Source: Hymenobacter properus
GTDB lineage: Bacteria; Bacteroidota; Bacteroidia; Cytophagales; Hymenobacteraceae
Direction of reading: 5' to 3'
Assembly: GCF_015694735.1 (NCBI RefSeq)
Contig: NZ_JADQDP010000008.1
Coordinates: 62,001 to 126,000, forward strand
Length of the DNA stretch: 64,000 nt
The position numbers were made by a program, and so were the translations under genes. Shown in pieces: positions 38,747 through 47,813 of this stretch (position 1 is its first letter; the number at the start of each line of letters is the position of its first letter). The notes under the pieces were generated by a model. It searched no databases and was not told the DNA's origin. It was given only the letters and a program-made list of their open reading frames with translations.

Positions 38747-40102
38747 ATGAAAATCGAACAGTTTGAAGACAAGGGCCTGGCCCACTTCTCCTACGCCATC
38801 CTCAGCGAGTGCGCCCGCGAAATCGTCCTCATCGACCCGGCCCGCAACCCGCAGCAATACTACGACTACGCGAAAGCGAATGACGCCAAAATCGTGGCCG
38901 TCATCGAAACCCACCCCCACGCCGACTTCGTCTCGTCGCACCTGGAAATCGCGCAGGCCACCGGGGCCGTCATCCGCGTGAGTAAGCTGCTCGGGGCCGA
39001 CTACGCCCACGAGGGATTCGACGAGGGGCAGGAGTTCACCGTGGGCAAGCTCACCTTCCGCGCCCTGAACACACCCGGCCACTCGCCCGATTCGCTCAGC
39101 ATCGTGCTCAGCCGCGAGGGTAAGGACGAGGCCGTGTTCACCGGCGACACCTTGTTCATCGGCGACGTGGGCCGGCCCGACCTGCGCGAAAATGCGGGTA
39201 ACATGACCGCCAAGCGCGAGGAGCTGGCCAAGCAGATGTATCACTCGCTGCGCGAAAAGCTGATGCCGCTGGCCGCCGACGTGCTGGTGTACCCCGCCCA
39301 CGGCGCGGGTTCGCTCTGCGGCAAAGCCCTGGGCGGTGCCAACAGCAGCAGCATCGGGGCCGAAAAAGCCGGTAACCCCATGCTGCGCCCCCTGAGCGAA
39401 GAAGACTTTGTAAAAGAGCTGCTGGCCGACCAGCCGTTCATCCCCAAGTACTTCGGCTACGATGTGGCGCTGAACAAAGCCGGTGCGCCCGACTATGCGC
39501 CGAGCGTGCAGCAGGTGAAGCGCTTGGCCCCCGGCGCGAAGCTGGAAGCCGGGGCGGTCATCATCGACACCCGGCCCGAAGCCGAGTTCAAAAAAGGCCA
39601 CGTGGACGGCGCCATCAACATCCAGCAGGGCGGCAAGTTCGAAACCTGGCTGGGCTCCATCGTGGGGCCGGAGGAGTCCTACTACCTGATTGCTGCCGAC
39701 GAGGCGACGCTGGAAGACCTGATTCAGAAAACGGCCAAAATCGGCTACGAGCCGCTGATTAAAGGCGCGCTGGTGGGTACCCCGGCCACCGAGGCCACCA
39801 TGCCGGTGCTCGACGTACCGACCTTCCGCGAGCACCCGGAGAACTACACCATCGTGGACATCCGCAACCCCGTGGAGCACCGCGACGAGCCTATTTTCGA
39901 TGGCTCGCTCAACATTCCGCTGCCCGAGCTGCGCGAGCGGGCCGGCGAGATTCCGACCGATAAGCCGGTGGTGGTGCACTGCGCGGGCGGCTACCGTTCG
40001 GCGGCCGGCAGCAGCATCGTGGCCGACGCCCTGCCCGGCACCGCAGTGCTCGACTTGAGCGAGGCCGTGAAGTCCTTCCAGTCGGCTTCGGCGGCCCACT
40101 AA
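38747..40102 (+). CDS. persulfide dioxygenase (ETHE1/CstB-like) fused to two rhodanese domains
   Basis: 451 aa from ATG 38747. Residues 1-250 form a metallo-beta-lactamase fold with THPHADFVSSH (His56, His58, Asp60), NTPGHSPDSLS and FTGDTLFIGDVGRPDL, the non-haem iron pattern of persulfide dioxygenases. Two rhodanese domains follow: the first (IIDTRPEAEFKKGHVDGAIN) lacks a catalytic Cys, the second has VHCAGGYRSA with Cys412. The reaction is glutathione or bacillithiol-type persulfide plus oxygen to sulfite, with sulfur transfer to or from thiosulfate. Same layout as CstB of S. aureus. Confidence 0.9.
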   Translation: MKIEQFEDKGLAHFSYAILSECAREIVLIDPARNPQQYYDYAKANDAKIVAVIETHPHADFVSSHLEIAQATGAVIRVSKLLGADYAHEGFDEGQEFTVGKLTFRALNTPGHSPDSLSIVLSREGKDEAVFTGDTLFIGDVGRPDLRENAGNMTAKREELAKQMYHSLREKLMPLAADVLVYPAHGAGSLCGKALGGANSSSIGAEKAGNPMLRPLSEEDFVKELLADQPFIPKYFGYDVALNKAGAPDYAPSVQQVKRLAPGAKLEAGAVIIDTRPEAEFKKGHVDGAINIQQGGKFETWLGSIVGPEESYYLIAADEATLEDLIQKTAKIGYEPLIKGALVGTPATEATMPVLDVPTFREHPENYTIVDIRNPVEHRDEPIFDGSLNIPLPELRERAGEIPTDKPVVVHCAGGYRSAAGSSIVADALPGTAVLDLSEAVKSFQSASAAH

Positions 40103-40195
40103 TCCCTTTGACGGGTAGGCTCCGGCAGCCGTGCCGGGGCCCCTATCCGCTCATTCTCACACTTTCAGTTTCCCTCCCCCTCCAATTCCTCCGCC

Positions 40196-40537
40196 ATGTT
40201 CGGTTTCAATAAAACTTCCGCCCCTGCTTTTCAAAACCTGACGCCCGCGCAGTTTGCCGAGGGCCTGCGCCAGCCCGGCGCGGTGCTCGTGGACGTGCGC
40301 CGGCCCGACGAATTCGCCGCCGGCCACCTGCCCGGCGCGGTCAACATCGAAGTCACCGCGCCCGACTTCGGCCAGCGCGTGGCGGCCCTGGACAAAACCA
40401 AGCCCACCTACGTGTACTGCCGCAGCGGCGCGCGTTCGGCCAACGCGGCCGGCCAGCTCACCACCGCCGGTTTCGCGCAGGTCAGCAACCTACTCGGCGG
40501 CGTGATGGACTGGCCGGGACAACTGACGACTAAATAA
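40196..40537 (+). CDS. single-domain rhodanese sulfurtransferase
   Basis: 113 aa, one rhodanese domain without signal peptide. [20 protein letters not shown] and the active loop YCRSGARS with Cys75 are intact. It can carry sulfane sulfur as a Cys persulfide between the dioxygenase-rhodanese upstream and the thiosulfate or sulfur transporters downstream. The gap to the previous gene is 93 bp, to the next 30 bp. Confidence 0.9.
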   Translation: MFGFNKTSAPAFQNLTPAQFAEGLRQPGAVLVDVRRPDEFAAGHLPGAVNIEVTAPDFGQRVAALDKTKPTYVYCRSGARSANAAGQLTTAGFAQVSNLLGGVMDWPGQLTTK

Positions 40538-40567
40538 GTAAGCCTCTTCATTTCGACTTCTGTTTTC

Positions 40568-41128
40568 ATGCTTGAACTCCTGCAACAACCCTGGCCCTGG
40601 TACGTGGCCGGCCCTTTAATTGGCCTCACGGTGCCCGCGCTGCTGCTCGTGGGGAATAAGGCGCTGGGCATCAGCTCCTCGCTGCGCCACGTGTGCGCGG
40701 CCTGCGTACCGGCCGGCATTCCCTTTCTGACTTATAACTGGCGGGCCGAAATCTGGAACCTGGTGTTCGTGCTCGGCATCGCGCTGGGCGGTTTCATCGG
40801 CTACCGGCTCATGGGCCACCCCGACGTTATCGGCATCTCGGCCGCCACGGTGCGTGACCTGAAGGCCGAAATGCACCTGACGGACTTCACCGGCCTGCTG
40901 CCCAAAGAGCTGTTCGCCCTCGACAACTTGGCGAATTGGAAAGGCTGGGTCTTCCTGGTGCTGGGCGGCTTTCTGGTGGGCTTCGGCACGCGCTACGCCG
41001 GCGGCTGCACCTCGGGCCACGCCATCTCGGGCCTCTCGAACCTGCAGTGGGTGTCGCTGGTGGCCGTCATCGGCTTCTTTGCCGGTGGCCTGCTCATGAC
41101 CTGGGTGATTTACCCCATGATGTTTTAA
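40568..41128 (+). CDS. YeeE/YedE-family transporter, first half
   Basis: 186 aa, five or six membrane helices. The key motif [16 protein letters not shown] (Cys147) matches the Cys site of TsuA/YeeE, which passes thiosulfate by hydrogen bonding to Cys residues. Here the protein is split: this half and the one at 41792 together carry the two expected Cys motifs. Thiosulfate or sulfide-related uptake is inferred. Confidence 0.85.
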   Translation: MLELLQQPWPWYVAGPLIGLTVPALLLVGNKALGISSSLRHVCAACVPAGIPFLTYNWRAEIWNLVFVLGIALGGFIGYRLMGHPDVIGISAATVRDLKAEMHLTDFTGLLPKELFALDNLANWKGWVFLVLGGFLVGFGTRYAGGCTSGHAISGLSNLQWVSLVAVIGFFAGGLLMTWVIYPMMF

Positions 41129-41147
41129 TCCCTTGAATCACCGTTAT

Positions 41148-41795
41148 ATGGAAGCGCTTGCCCCCACCGCCGTCGATTTCTGGGATGCCCGCTATGAGGG
41201 CGAAACCTACGCTTACGGCACCGAGCCGAATGCCTACTTCCGCCAGCAGCTGGAGGCGCTGCCGCCCGGCCGCCTGCTGCTGCTGGCCGAGGGCGAGGGC
41301 CGCAACGCCGTGTACGCCGCCAAGCGCGGCTGGCAGGTTACGGCCGTGGATTTCAGCGACGAGGGCCGGGCCAAAGCCCTGCGCCTGGCCCTGGCCCAGG
41401 GCGTGCGCCTCGACTACCAGGTGGCCGACCTTACGGCGCTGGGCTGGCAGCAGCCCGGCCACTACGATGCCGTGGGCCTCATTTACGCCCACCTAGCGCC
41501 CGCAGACCGCCGGGCGGTGCACGCCGCCGCTACCGCCAGCCTGGCCCCCGGCGGCTACCTCATCCTGGAAGCCTTCAGCCCCCGGCAGCTGGGCCTGCCC
41601 TCGGGCGGCCCCAAGACCGCCGAAATGCTCTACGAGCCGGCTACGCTGGCCGAAGACTTCGACGGGCTGAACCTCCTCGAAAACCACGCGCTGGGCGTGG
41701 TGCTGCACGAAGGCAGCTTCCACGCCGGCCCGGCCAACGTGGTGCGCCTGCTGGGCGTGCGCGATTCCTCCTCTGAACTCACTTACTGCATATGA
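41148..41795 (+). CDS. SAM-dependent methyltransferase (TehB/TPMT-like)
   Basis: 215 aa from ATG 41148 (MEALAPTAVDFWDARY). Rossmann motif I is seen as LLLLAEGEGRNAVYAAKRGW, motif II VTAVDFSDEG, later DAVGLIYAHL. The WDARY-GTEPN N-terminus is typical of thiopurine/tellurite-type methyltransferases, which methylate small thiols or chalcogen anions. It overlaps the next gene (ATGA at 41792) and lies inside the split YeeE pair, so methylation of a sulfur species is inferred. Confidence 0.82.
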   Translation: MEALAPTAVDFWDARYEGETYAYGTEPNAYFRQQLEALPPGRLLLLAEGEGRNAVYAAKRGWQVTAVDFSDEGRAKALRLALAQGVRLDYQVADLTALGWQQPGHYDAVGLIYAHLAPADRRAVHAAATASLAPGGYLILEAFSPRQLGLPSGGPKTAEMLYEPATLAEDFDGLNLLENHALGVVLHEGSFHAGPANVVRLLGVRDSSSELTYCI

Positions 41796-42202
41796 AATAT
41801 TTCAAATACCTGGTGCTGGGCACGTTGTTCGGCATCATTCTCACCAAAAGCGAAGTCATCAGCTGGTTTCGGATTCAGGAAATGTTCCGCTTCCAGGCCT
41901 TCCACATGTACGGCGTCATCGGCTCGGCCATTCTGGTGGGCATGATTTCCATTCAGCTCATCAAGCGCAACCGCCTCAAGTCGATTGATGGCGAGCCCAT
42001 CGTGCTGGCCGACAAGAAATTCAACCACGGCATCTGGATTGGGGGCTTCATTTTCGGCCTCGGCTGGGCGCTCACCGGGGCCTGCCCCGGCCCGCTGTTC
42101 GCGCAGCTGGGCAGCGGCATTGGCTCGGCCGCCGTGCTGATTCTGGCCGCCCTGGCCGGCACCTGGACCTACAGTGCCCTGCGCGAAAAGCTGCCTTACT
42201 AA
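41792..42202 (+). CDS. YeeE/YedE-family transporter, second half (DUF6691-like)
   Basis: 136 aa, four membrane helices. FGLGWALTGACPGPLFAQLG carries the second Cys motif (Cys98). Paired with the protein at 40568 it would rebuild a full-length YeeE. Its start overlaps the methyltransferase stop, so the two are translated together. Confidence 0.85.
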   Translation: MKYFKYLVLGTLFGIILTKSEVISWFRIQEMFRFQAFHMYGVIGSAILVGMISIQLIKRNRLKSIDGEPIVLADKKFNHGIWIGGFIFGLGWALTGACPGPLFAQLGSGIGSAAVLILAALAGTWTYSALREKLPY

Positions 42203-42230
42203 CTTCCTCCCCTTTTAACGCCTCCCCGCC

Positions 42231-43286
42231 ATGAAACCCACTGATGAACGGGTGCAGCAGCTGCCCCACCTGGCGCGCCTGCTGATGGTGCTGACGGCGG
42301 CCGTGGTGCTGGTCATCGTGGTCGTGGTCACGCAGCTCTACGGGCCGCCGGCCGCACCCGCGCCCGGGGCGGAGGAGGACGAAGCCACGCAGGGCCCGCC
42401 CCCGGCGGGCAGCTACCACCGCCCGGTCCCCCCGGCACCGGACACGGCCACTATTCCGCGCACTGCCGCCGGCCGCCAGATTCGCTACGGCCGGGAGCTG
42501 ATTGCCCACACCGCGCAATATCTCGGGCCGCAGGGCTCGGTGGCGCACCTCACCAACGGCATGAACTGCCAGAACTGCCACCTGCAGGCCGGCACCCAGG
42601 GCTTCGCCAACAACTACCTGGCTGTGGCTTCGACGTATCCCAAAATGCGCGCCCGCTCGGGCACGGTGGTGGGCATCGAGCAGCGCGTGGCCGACTGCAT
42701 GGAGCGCAGCCTCAACGGCCGCGCCGTGCCCGACAGCAGCCGCGAGATGCGCGCCATCGTGGCCTACATCAAGTGGCTGGGCAAGGACATTCCCAAAGGC
42801 AAGAAAGTGTACGGCACGGGCTTTATGAAGCTGGCCTACCTCGACCGGGCCGCCGACCCGGTGATTGGCCAGGCCGTGTTTGCGGCCAAGTGCCAAAGCT
42901 GCCACGGCCCCGCCGGGCAGGGCCAGCCGCTGGCCGACAACAGCGGCTACCAGTACCCACCGCTGTGGGGGCCGGCCAGCTACAACGACGGCGCGGGCCT
43001 GTTCCGGGTCTCGAACTTCGCCAAATACGTGAAGGCGGCCATGCCCTTCGGGGCCACCTTCGACCACCCGCAGCTGACCAACAAGCAGGCCTGGGACGTG
43101 GCGGCCTTCGTCAACTCGCAGCCGCGCCCCCATCTGGCCACGCCCCGCGACTGGCCCGACATCCGCAAAAAGCCGGTGGACCATCCCTTTGGGCCCTACG
43201 CGGATGCTTTCTCCGAAAAGCAGCATAAATACGGGCCGTATCAGCCCATTGAGGACGCCCACCCGCAGCCGGCCAAGGCGCAATAA
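42231..43286 (+). CDS. tsdA: dihaem c-type cytochrome, TsdA-like thiosulfate dehydrogenase
   Basis: 351 aa. An N-terminal membrane helix (residues 15-37) is likely an uncleaved anchor. Two haem sites: NCQNCH (Cys113, Cys116, His117) and KCQSCH (Cys221, Cys224, His225). Between them RVADCMERSLNG has Cys156 in the place where TsdA uses a Cys as haem ligand. TsdA joins two thiosulfates to tetrathionate and passes two electrons to cytochrome c. Electrons could go to the oxidase encoded 5.5 kb downstream. Confidence 0.78.
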   Translation: MKPTDERVQQLPHLARLLMVLTAAVVLVIVVVVTQLYGPPAAPAPGAEEDEATQGPPPAGSYHRPVPPAPDTATIPRTAAGRQIRYGRELIAHTAQYLGPQGSVAHLTNGMNCQNCHLQAGTQGFANNYLAVASTYPKMRARSGTVVGIEQRVADCMERSLNGRAVPDSSREMRAIVAYIKWLGKDIPKGKKVYGTGFMKLAYLDRAADPVIGQAVFAAKCQSCHGPAGQGQPLADNSGYQYPPLWGPASYNDGAGLFRVSNFAKYVKAAMPFGATFDHPQLTNKQAWDVAAFVNSQPRPHLATPRDWPDIRKKPVDHPFGPYADAFSEKQHKYGPYQPIEDAHPQPAKAQ

Positions 43287-43296
43287 TTCCCTGCTC

Positions 43297-44751
43297 ATGT
43301 CTCGTTTCGCATGCCTTTTAGGGGCCGGCTTGCTGCTGGCCCCGGCCGCCGCGTGGGCGCAACACGCCGAGCCGGCCCTGGCGCGCCCCGTGACCGGCCG
43401 TACCCAGCTCGCCCCCTACCCCACCCCCGCGCTGGCCGACACCGTGCGGGCGCGCACCCTGCCCGAAGCCTTTAGCCGTGGCCGCTGGCACGGCCGCCTG
43501 CGCAACTACACCATGGCCACCTGGAACCAAGGCTACCGGCCCGACTATTTTGCCAACGGCCTGGGCGCGGGCCTGCGCTTCGAAACCGCCCCGTTTCACG
43601 GCGTGCAGGTGGGGGCGGGCGGCTTCGCCTGGGTGAGCGTGGGCTCCGCCAACCTGCTGACCGCCGACGCGGCCACCGGGGCCGTGAGCCGCTACGAGGT
43701 AGGCCTGTTCGACGTGACCAACCCCAGCCGGCGCCAGCTCGCCGGGCGGGCCGAGGAGCTGTTCGTGCGCTACCGGTTCCGGCAGTCGGCGGCCACCTTC
43801 GGCCGGCAGCTGCTCAACACCCCGCTGCTCAACGCCCACGACGGCCGCCTGAGCCCCGGCTACGAGCAGGGTCTGTGGCTGGAGTTCCGGGAGCTGCCGG
43901 CCACGACCATCACGGGCGGCTGGCTCACGCACATCGCGCCCCGGTCCACCACCGGGTGGTATTCGGTGGCCAACTCCCTCGGGCTCTACCCCATGGGCGT
44001 GAACGAAGCCGGCCAGCGCGCCAGCTACGCCGGCAACCTGCGCAGCCGGGGCCTGGGTGTGCTGGCCGTGAGCCGGCAGTGGAGCCCGCGCACCACCACG
44101 CAGGTCTGGAACTACTACGCCGACAACCTGTTCGACGCCACCTTCGCCGAGCTGACCACCGGCCGGGCCGTGGGCACGGGCCAGCTCAGCCTGGGCGCGC
44201 AGTACCACTACCAGCGCACGGTGGGCACCGGCGGCAACGCCGACCCGCGCCTGGTCTACAGCGCCCCCGGCCGCCAGGCCCACGCCCTGAGCGCCCGCCT
44301 GGGCTACCAGCGCGGCCCCTGGAGCCTGAGCGGCAACTACACCCGCATCACCCGCACCGGCCGCTTCCTGTTTCCGCGCGAATGGGGCCGCGAGCCGTTC
44401 TACACCTTCCTGCCCCGCGAGCGCACCGAGGGCCTGGGCGGCTTGGATGCCGCTGCACTGCTGGGCGGCTATACCTTCGCCCGGGTGCCGGGCCTGAAAG
44501 CGGAAGTTGGCTACGGCCACTACTACCTGCCCGACGTGCGCGACACCCGCCTCAACAAGTACGGGCTGCCCTCCTACCAGCAGCTCAACGCCTCGCTCAC
44601 CTACCCGTTTGCCGGCTGGGGCCGGGGCCTGCGCGGGCAGCTGCTCTACGTGTACAAGGGCGCGCTGGGCAACACCTACGGCGAAGACCGCTACATCGTG
44701 AACAAAGTGGACTTCCACCAGCTCAACGTCATTCTGAATTACGACTTTTAA
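43297..44751 (+). CDS. OprD-like outer membrane porin
   Basis: 484 aa. Signal peptide to AAAWAQ near residue 22, then a beta-barrel with many Tyr/Gly strands, and a final strand ending LNVILNYDF with C-terminal Phe, as needed by the BAM machinery. Long motifs such as GLWLEFRELPATTITGGWLT fit the OprD family. It starts 10 bp after tsdA, so it probably admits thiosulfate or exports tetrathionate. Confidence 0.78.
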   Translation: MSRFACLLGAGLLLAPAAAWAQHAEPALARPVTGRTQLAPYPTPALADTVRARTLPEAFSRGRWHGRLRNYTMATWNQGYRPDYFANGLGAGLRFETAPFHGVQVGAGGFAWVSVGSANLLTADAATGAVSRYEVGLFDVTNPSRRQLAGRAEELFVRYRFRQSAATFGRQLLNTPLLNAHDGRLSPGYEQGLWLEFRELPATTITGGWLTHIAPRSTTGWYSVANSLGLYPMGVNEAGQRASYAGNLRSRGLGVLAVSRQWSPRTTTQVWNYYADNLFDATFAELTTGRAVGTGQLSLGAQYHYQRTVGTGGNADPRLVYSAPGRQAHALSARLGYQRGPWSLSGNYTRITRTGRFLFPREWGREPFYTFLPRERTEGLGGLDAAALLGGYTFARVPGLKAEVGYGHYYLPDVRDTRLNKYGLPSYQQLNASLTYPFAGWGRGLRGQLLYVYKGALGNTYGEDRYIVNKVDFHQLNVILNYDF

Positions 44752-44803
44752 GGCTTCGGCCCATTTTCCTATCCAATCTCCTCCCCCTCAATTCCTCCAT
44801 CCC

Positions 44804-45289
44804 ATGCTGTCCATTCGCCCCCTACTCACCGCGCTGCTGCTCAGCGGCGCTGCCCTCACCGCCACCGCCCAAACGACCAAGCCCAGCGCCGACCAGCTGG
44901 CTTTTCAGAAGGGGACCTTTCAGGGGGCCACGGCCGACAAAGCCCAGTACAACGCCATCTACCAGCTCGACAGCGACGACCCGAAACTGATTAAAATGAC
45001 GCTGCGCAACATCAGCAACGCGCTGGACGACCCGCGCCTCAAGGGCAAGCTGCAGGTTGAGCTGGTGGCTTTCGGCGGGGGTGTCACCGCCTTCCGCAAA
45101 GACCAGCCGTTTGAGGCCGAGCTGCTGGCCCTGAAAGAGAAGGGCGTGATTCTGGCCCAGTGCCTGAACACCATGCGCGAGCGCAAAATCACCAAGGAGG
45201 AGCTGTGGCCCTTCCTCTCTTTCGTGCCCAGCGGCAACGGCGAGCTGATTATCCGGCAGGCCCAGGGCTGGGCCATCGTCCACCCCTAA
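44804..45289 (+). CDS. periplasmic DsrE-family sulfur-carrier protein
   Basis: 161 aa. Signal peptide to TATAQ near residue 23, then a DsrE fold (KLIKMTLRNISNALDD, VELVAFGGGVTAFRK) with one Cys, Cys120 (VILAQCLNTMRERKI), in the position used for persulfide binding in DsrE/TusD proteins. A periplasmic sulfur carrier for the sulfur operon is inferred. Confidence 0.82.
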   Translation: MLSIRPLLTALLLSGAALTATAQTTKPSADQLAFQKGTFQGATADKAQYNAIYQLDSDDPKLIKMTLRNISNALDDPRLKGKLQVELVAFGGGVTAFRKDQPFEAELLALKEKGVILAQCLNTMRERKITKEELWPFLSFVPSGNGELIIRQAQGWAIVHP

Positions 45290-45312
45290 CGGAATCTACT
45301 TCCCCCCCATCA

Positions 45313-46632
45313 ATGAAGACTCCTCAACTCGGTTTGCGCGAAAACTGGCGGCAGTTCAGCCTGCTGGTGCTCATCAACGCCTTCGTGGGCGGCATGGTGG
45401 GGCTGGAGCGTAGTATCCTGCCCCGGCTGGCCGAGCAGGAGTTTCATCTGGTGGCCCGCTCGGCCATCCTTTCCTTCATCGTGGTGTTTGGCCTCACCAA
45501 AGCCGTGGCCAACTACTACGCGGGAGCCTGGGCCAATAAGGTTGGGCGCAAAAACCTGCTGGTTATCGGCTGGCTGTTCGGCCTACCGGTGCCGCTGCTG
45601 CTGCTCTGGGCACCCACCTGGGGCTGGGTGATTGCGGCCAACGTGCTGCTGGGACTGAACCAAGGCCTGGCTTGGTCGAGCACGGTGGTGATGAAAATTG
45701 ATTTGGTGGGCCCCAAGCAGCGCGGGCTGGCCATGGGCCTGAACGAGTCGGCCGGTTACCTGGCCGTGGCGGCCACGGCCTTCGCCTCGGGCTGGCTGGC
45801 CACCGAATATGGCCTGCGACCCTACCCGTTTTACCTGGGCATTGTATTGGCGGTGGCTGGCCTGCTAGGCTCGCTGCTGGTGCGCGATACCCGCCACCAC
45901 GTGGCCCTGGAAGCGGCGCAGGCCCCAGCAGCGCCCACCGGCCCGCCGCTCTCCTTCTGGGACGTAACGTGGCGGCACCCCAACCTGGGCTCAGTCACGC
46001 AGGCGGGGTTGGTGAATAACCTCAACGACGGCATGGTGTGGGGCCTGCTGCCGCTGCTGCTGGCCAGCAAGGGTTTCACCCTGACGCAGATTGGCACCGT
46101 GGCGGCCGTGTACCCGGCCGTCTGGGGCCTGGGCCAGCTCGTCACCGGCCCGCTGGCCGACTGCCTCTGTAAAAAGGACCTGCTGTTCTGGGGGATGCTG
46201 CTGCAGGGCGCGGTGTTACTGGCCATTCTCTTTACCGATACCTACCCCGTGTTTCTACTGCTGGCGGCCCTGCTCGGGGCGGGCACGGCCCTGGTGTACC
46301 CCACGTTTCTGGCCGCCGTGGCCGAGTACGCGCCCTTGGCGCAGCGGGCGCACAGCGTAGGCATCTTCCGCTTCTGGCGCGATGCGGGCTACGCCATCGG
46401 CGCGCTGCTCACCGGCCTGCTGGCCGATGCTTTCGGGCTGGGGACTGCGCTGGCCGCCATTGGCGGGCTTACGGTGCTTTCGGCACTGGTTATTAAGCGG
46501 CGGATGTACTGCCTACCTGATTTGACAACTAATCCTAATAAGGCAATGACCTGTCCATCAACAGGCACTAACAGGCAGCAGTACTTTGCCAGGCTCTGGC
46601 CACTGGCGTCTATTGTTAGGCTAACTTATTAA
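45313..46632 (+). CDS. MFS transporter with an unusual C-terminal tail
   Basis: 439 aa, 12 membrane helices. MFS signature between TM2 and TM3 is NYYAGAWANKVGRKN, and TM7 onset reads LVNNLNDGMVWGLL. Members near sulfur and chromate genes export or import unknown anions. After TM12 (VLSALVIKRRMYC) the final 38 residues (LPDLTTNPNKAM...) are polar, lower in GC and not MFS-like; the frame seems to run into foreign AT-rich DNA that begins near 46515. The functional core looks intact. Confidence 0.82.
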   Translation: MKTPQLGLRENWRQFSLLVLINAFVGGMVGLERSILPRLAEQEFHLVARSAILSFIVVFGLTKAVANYYAGAWANKVGRKNLLVIGWLFGLPVPLLLLWAPTWGWVIAANVLLGLNQGLAWSSTVVMKIDLVGPKQRGLAMGLNESAGYLAVAATAFASGWLATEYGLRPYPFYLGIVLAVAGLLGSLLVRDTRHHVALEAAQAPAAPTGPPLSFWDVTWRHPNLGSVTQAGLVNNLNDGMVWGLLPLLLASKGFTLTQIGTVAAVYPAVWGLGQLVTGPLADCLCKKDLLFWGMLLQGAVLLAILFTDTYPVFLLLAALLGAGTALVYPTFLAAVAEYAPLAQRAHSVGIFRFWRDAGYAIGALLTGLLADAFGLGTALAAIGGLTVLSALVIKRRMYCLPDLTTNPNKAMTCPSTGTNRQQYFARLWPLASIVRLTY

Positions 46633-46658
46633 TTACAAACACTTGTATTATAATACTT

Positions 46659-47621
46659 TTAGTGAATTTCAAACATGCTTTTACGGTCTTGAGGTGAATG
46701 CAAGGGGAAATTATGCATGTGCCAAGGAGCAACTCTGACCTTTTCCGAGTAAAGACAAAAATTAGCCTTTTCAAAAGTTTGCAACTCGATGCAAACGGCA
46801 TTAACATCCAAATCATAGCACTCTGTATAAGTGACATGAGCAGGATTTGGAAAACTGTCTTTATACACTTTGTTATAAGGCGGTTCGAAATACCTTATCA
46901 AAGCAGCTTCAGTAAAATTAATTTTTTGTTGCTCATTAATTCCCTCCCAATTCAACTTGTTGTAGACGTTCTGAAATCTTACTTTGTCAGCACTTCTTTC
47001 TTCATCCGTGAACTCGGTCCTTCCGTCAAACATCATCAGGTTTATCTGAAGAAATGAGGCTAGCACCAGCCAGATTTCACAATCGGGGTTTTTAGAAATA
47101 GCTTCAGCGTATATATTTTGAAGGGTAGAATGGCTCTTCAACCTATCAGGAGCCGTCCTGGCACCCTCGACACCAAATGACTGCCCGACGTACAAAACGT
47201 CTAAGTCAAGAAAGTGCCGCTCCTCAAGATGCTGATAGAATTGTTGAAGGAAGACAGCAGCGCTCGCCTCAAATACTACTTCGCCATTAGCCAGCAGTTC
47301 AAATCTGCTATTTGGATAGGTGGCAGCTATTGCAACGTCAGTTGTTTCGAACACATTCTCTATCTGAATGTGCAATTCCTCGAACGTGTCTTCTTTCTGG
47401 ATTTTGAAGTATAAATCAACGTAATCGTCAGTGACAAAAGTGCGCGATTTATCAATCACTACTCTAGGCCGCTTACATATGAAATAAATGTGGCAAGGAG
47501 ATTTTTCATTGAAATAATCGTAGGACTGCATCAACTCTAAATCTCCTTGCTGCAATATGGCAACTTTATCAAGCATCATATTGATAGCAAATTCGCTTGG
47601 CAGTCTTTTACCTGGTATCAT
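46659..47621 (-). CDS. hypothetical low-GC protein with a possible GIY-YIG nuclease-like domain
   Basis: 320 aa, strongly AT-rich against its neighbours. The first 120 residues are strand-rich and unrecognised. Residues about 135-245 include DVLYVGQSFG, DRLKSHSTLQNIYAEA, and later EAALIRYFEPPYN, which is the order YIG - Arg - Glu/Pro/Asn of GIY-YIG endonucleases, though the GIY strand itself is not clear. It is opposite in direction to the whole sulfur operon and appears inserted behind the MFS gene. Role unknown; a defence or DNA-processing function is possible. Confidence 0.55.
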   Translation of the reverse strand: MIPGKRLPSEFAINMMLDKVAILQQGDLELMQSYDYFNEKSPCHIYFICKRPRVVIDKSRTFVTDDYVDLYFKIQKEDTFEELHIQIENVFETTDVAIAATYPNSRFELLANGEVVFEASAAVFLQQFYQHLEERHFLDLDVLYVGQSFGVEGARTAPDRLKSHSTLQNIYAEAISKNPDCEIWLVLASFLQINLMMFDGRTEFTDEERSADKVRFQNVYNKLNWEGINEQQKINFTEAALIRYFEPPYNKVYKDSFPNPAHVTYTECYDLDVNAVCIELQTFEKANFCLYSEKVRVAPWHMHNFPLHSPQDRKSMFEIH

Positions 47622-47813
47622 TATTTACAATCCAATTATTTACTATAATCCTTATTTTACAATTACTTGCGAAGGTAGCAGAAACCGGCACCTGCGCCCG
47701 TCCCGCCCCGATTCGGCCCCGTACAAGTTGGAGGCTGGCCGCTACTTTGCCGGCCATATCCCTCGGGTAAGGCCGCTGCCGGTGCGGCCAAAGCCTTTGC
47801 CCCCACCCTGCCA

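Noticed and set aside
38723-40099. 458-aa open frame antisense to the persulfide dioxygenase gene
   Set aside because: Same coordinates as a well-supported sense gene; composition (many His, Gln, Arg, Val) is that of an antisense shadow.
46659-46837. Small leftward frame at the end of the AT-rich gene, out of frame
   Set aside because: Overlaps the well-formed 320-aa frame and shows no start signal or conservation.
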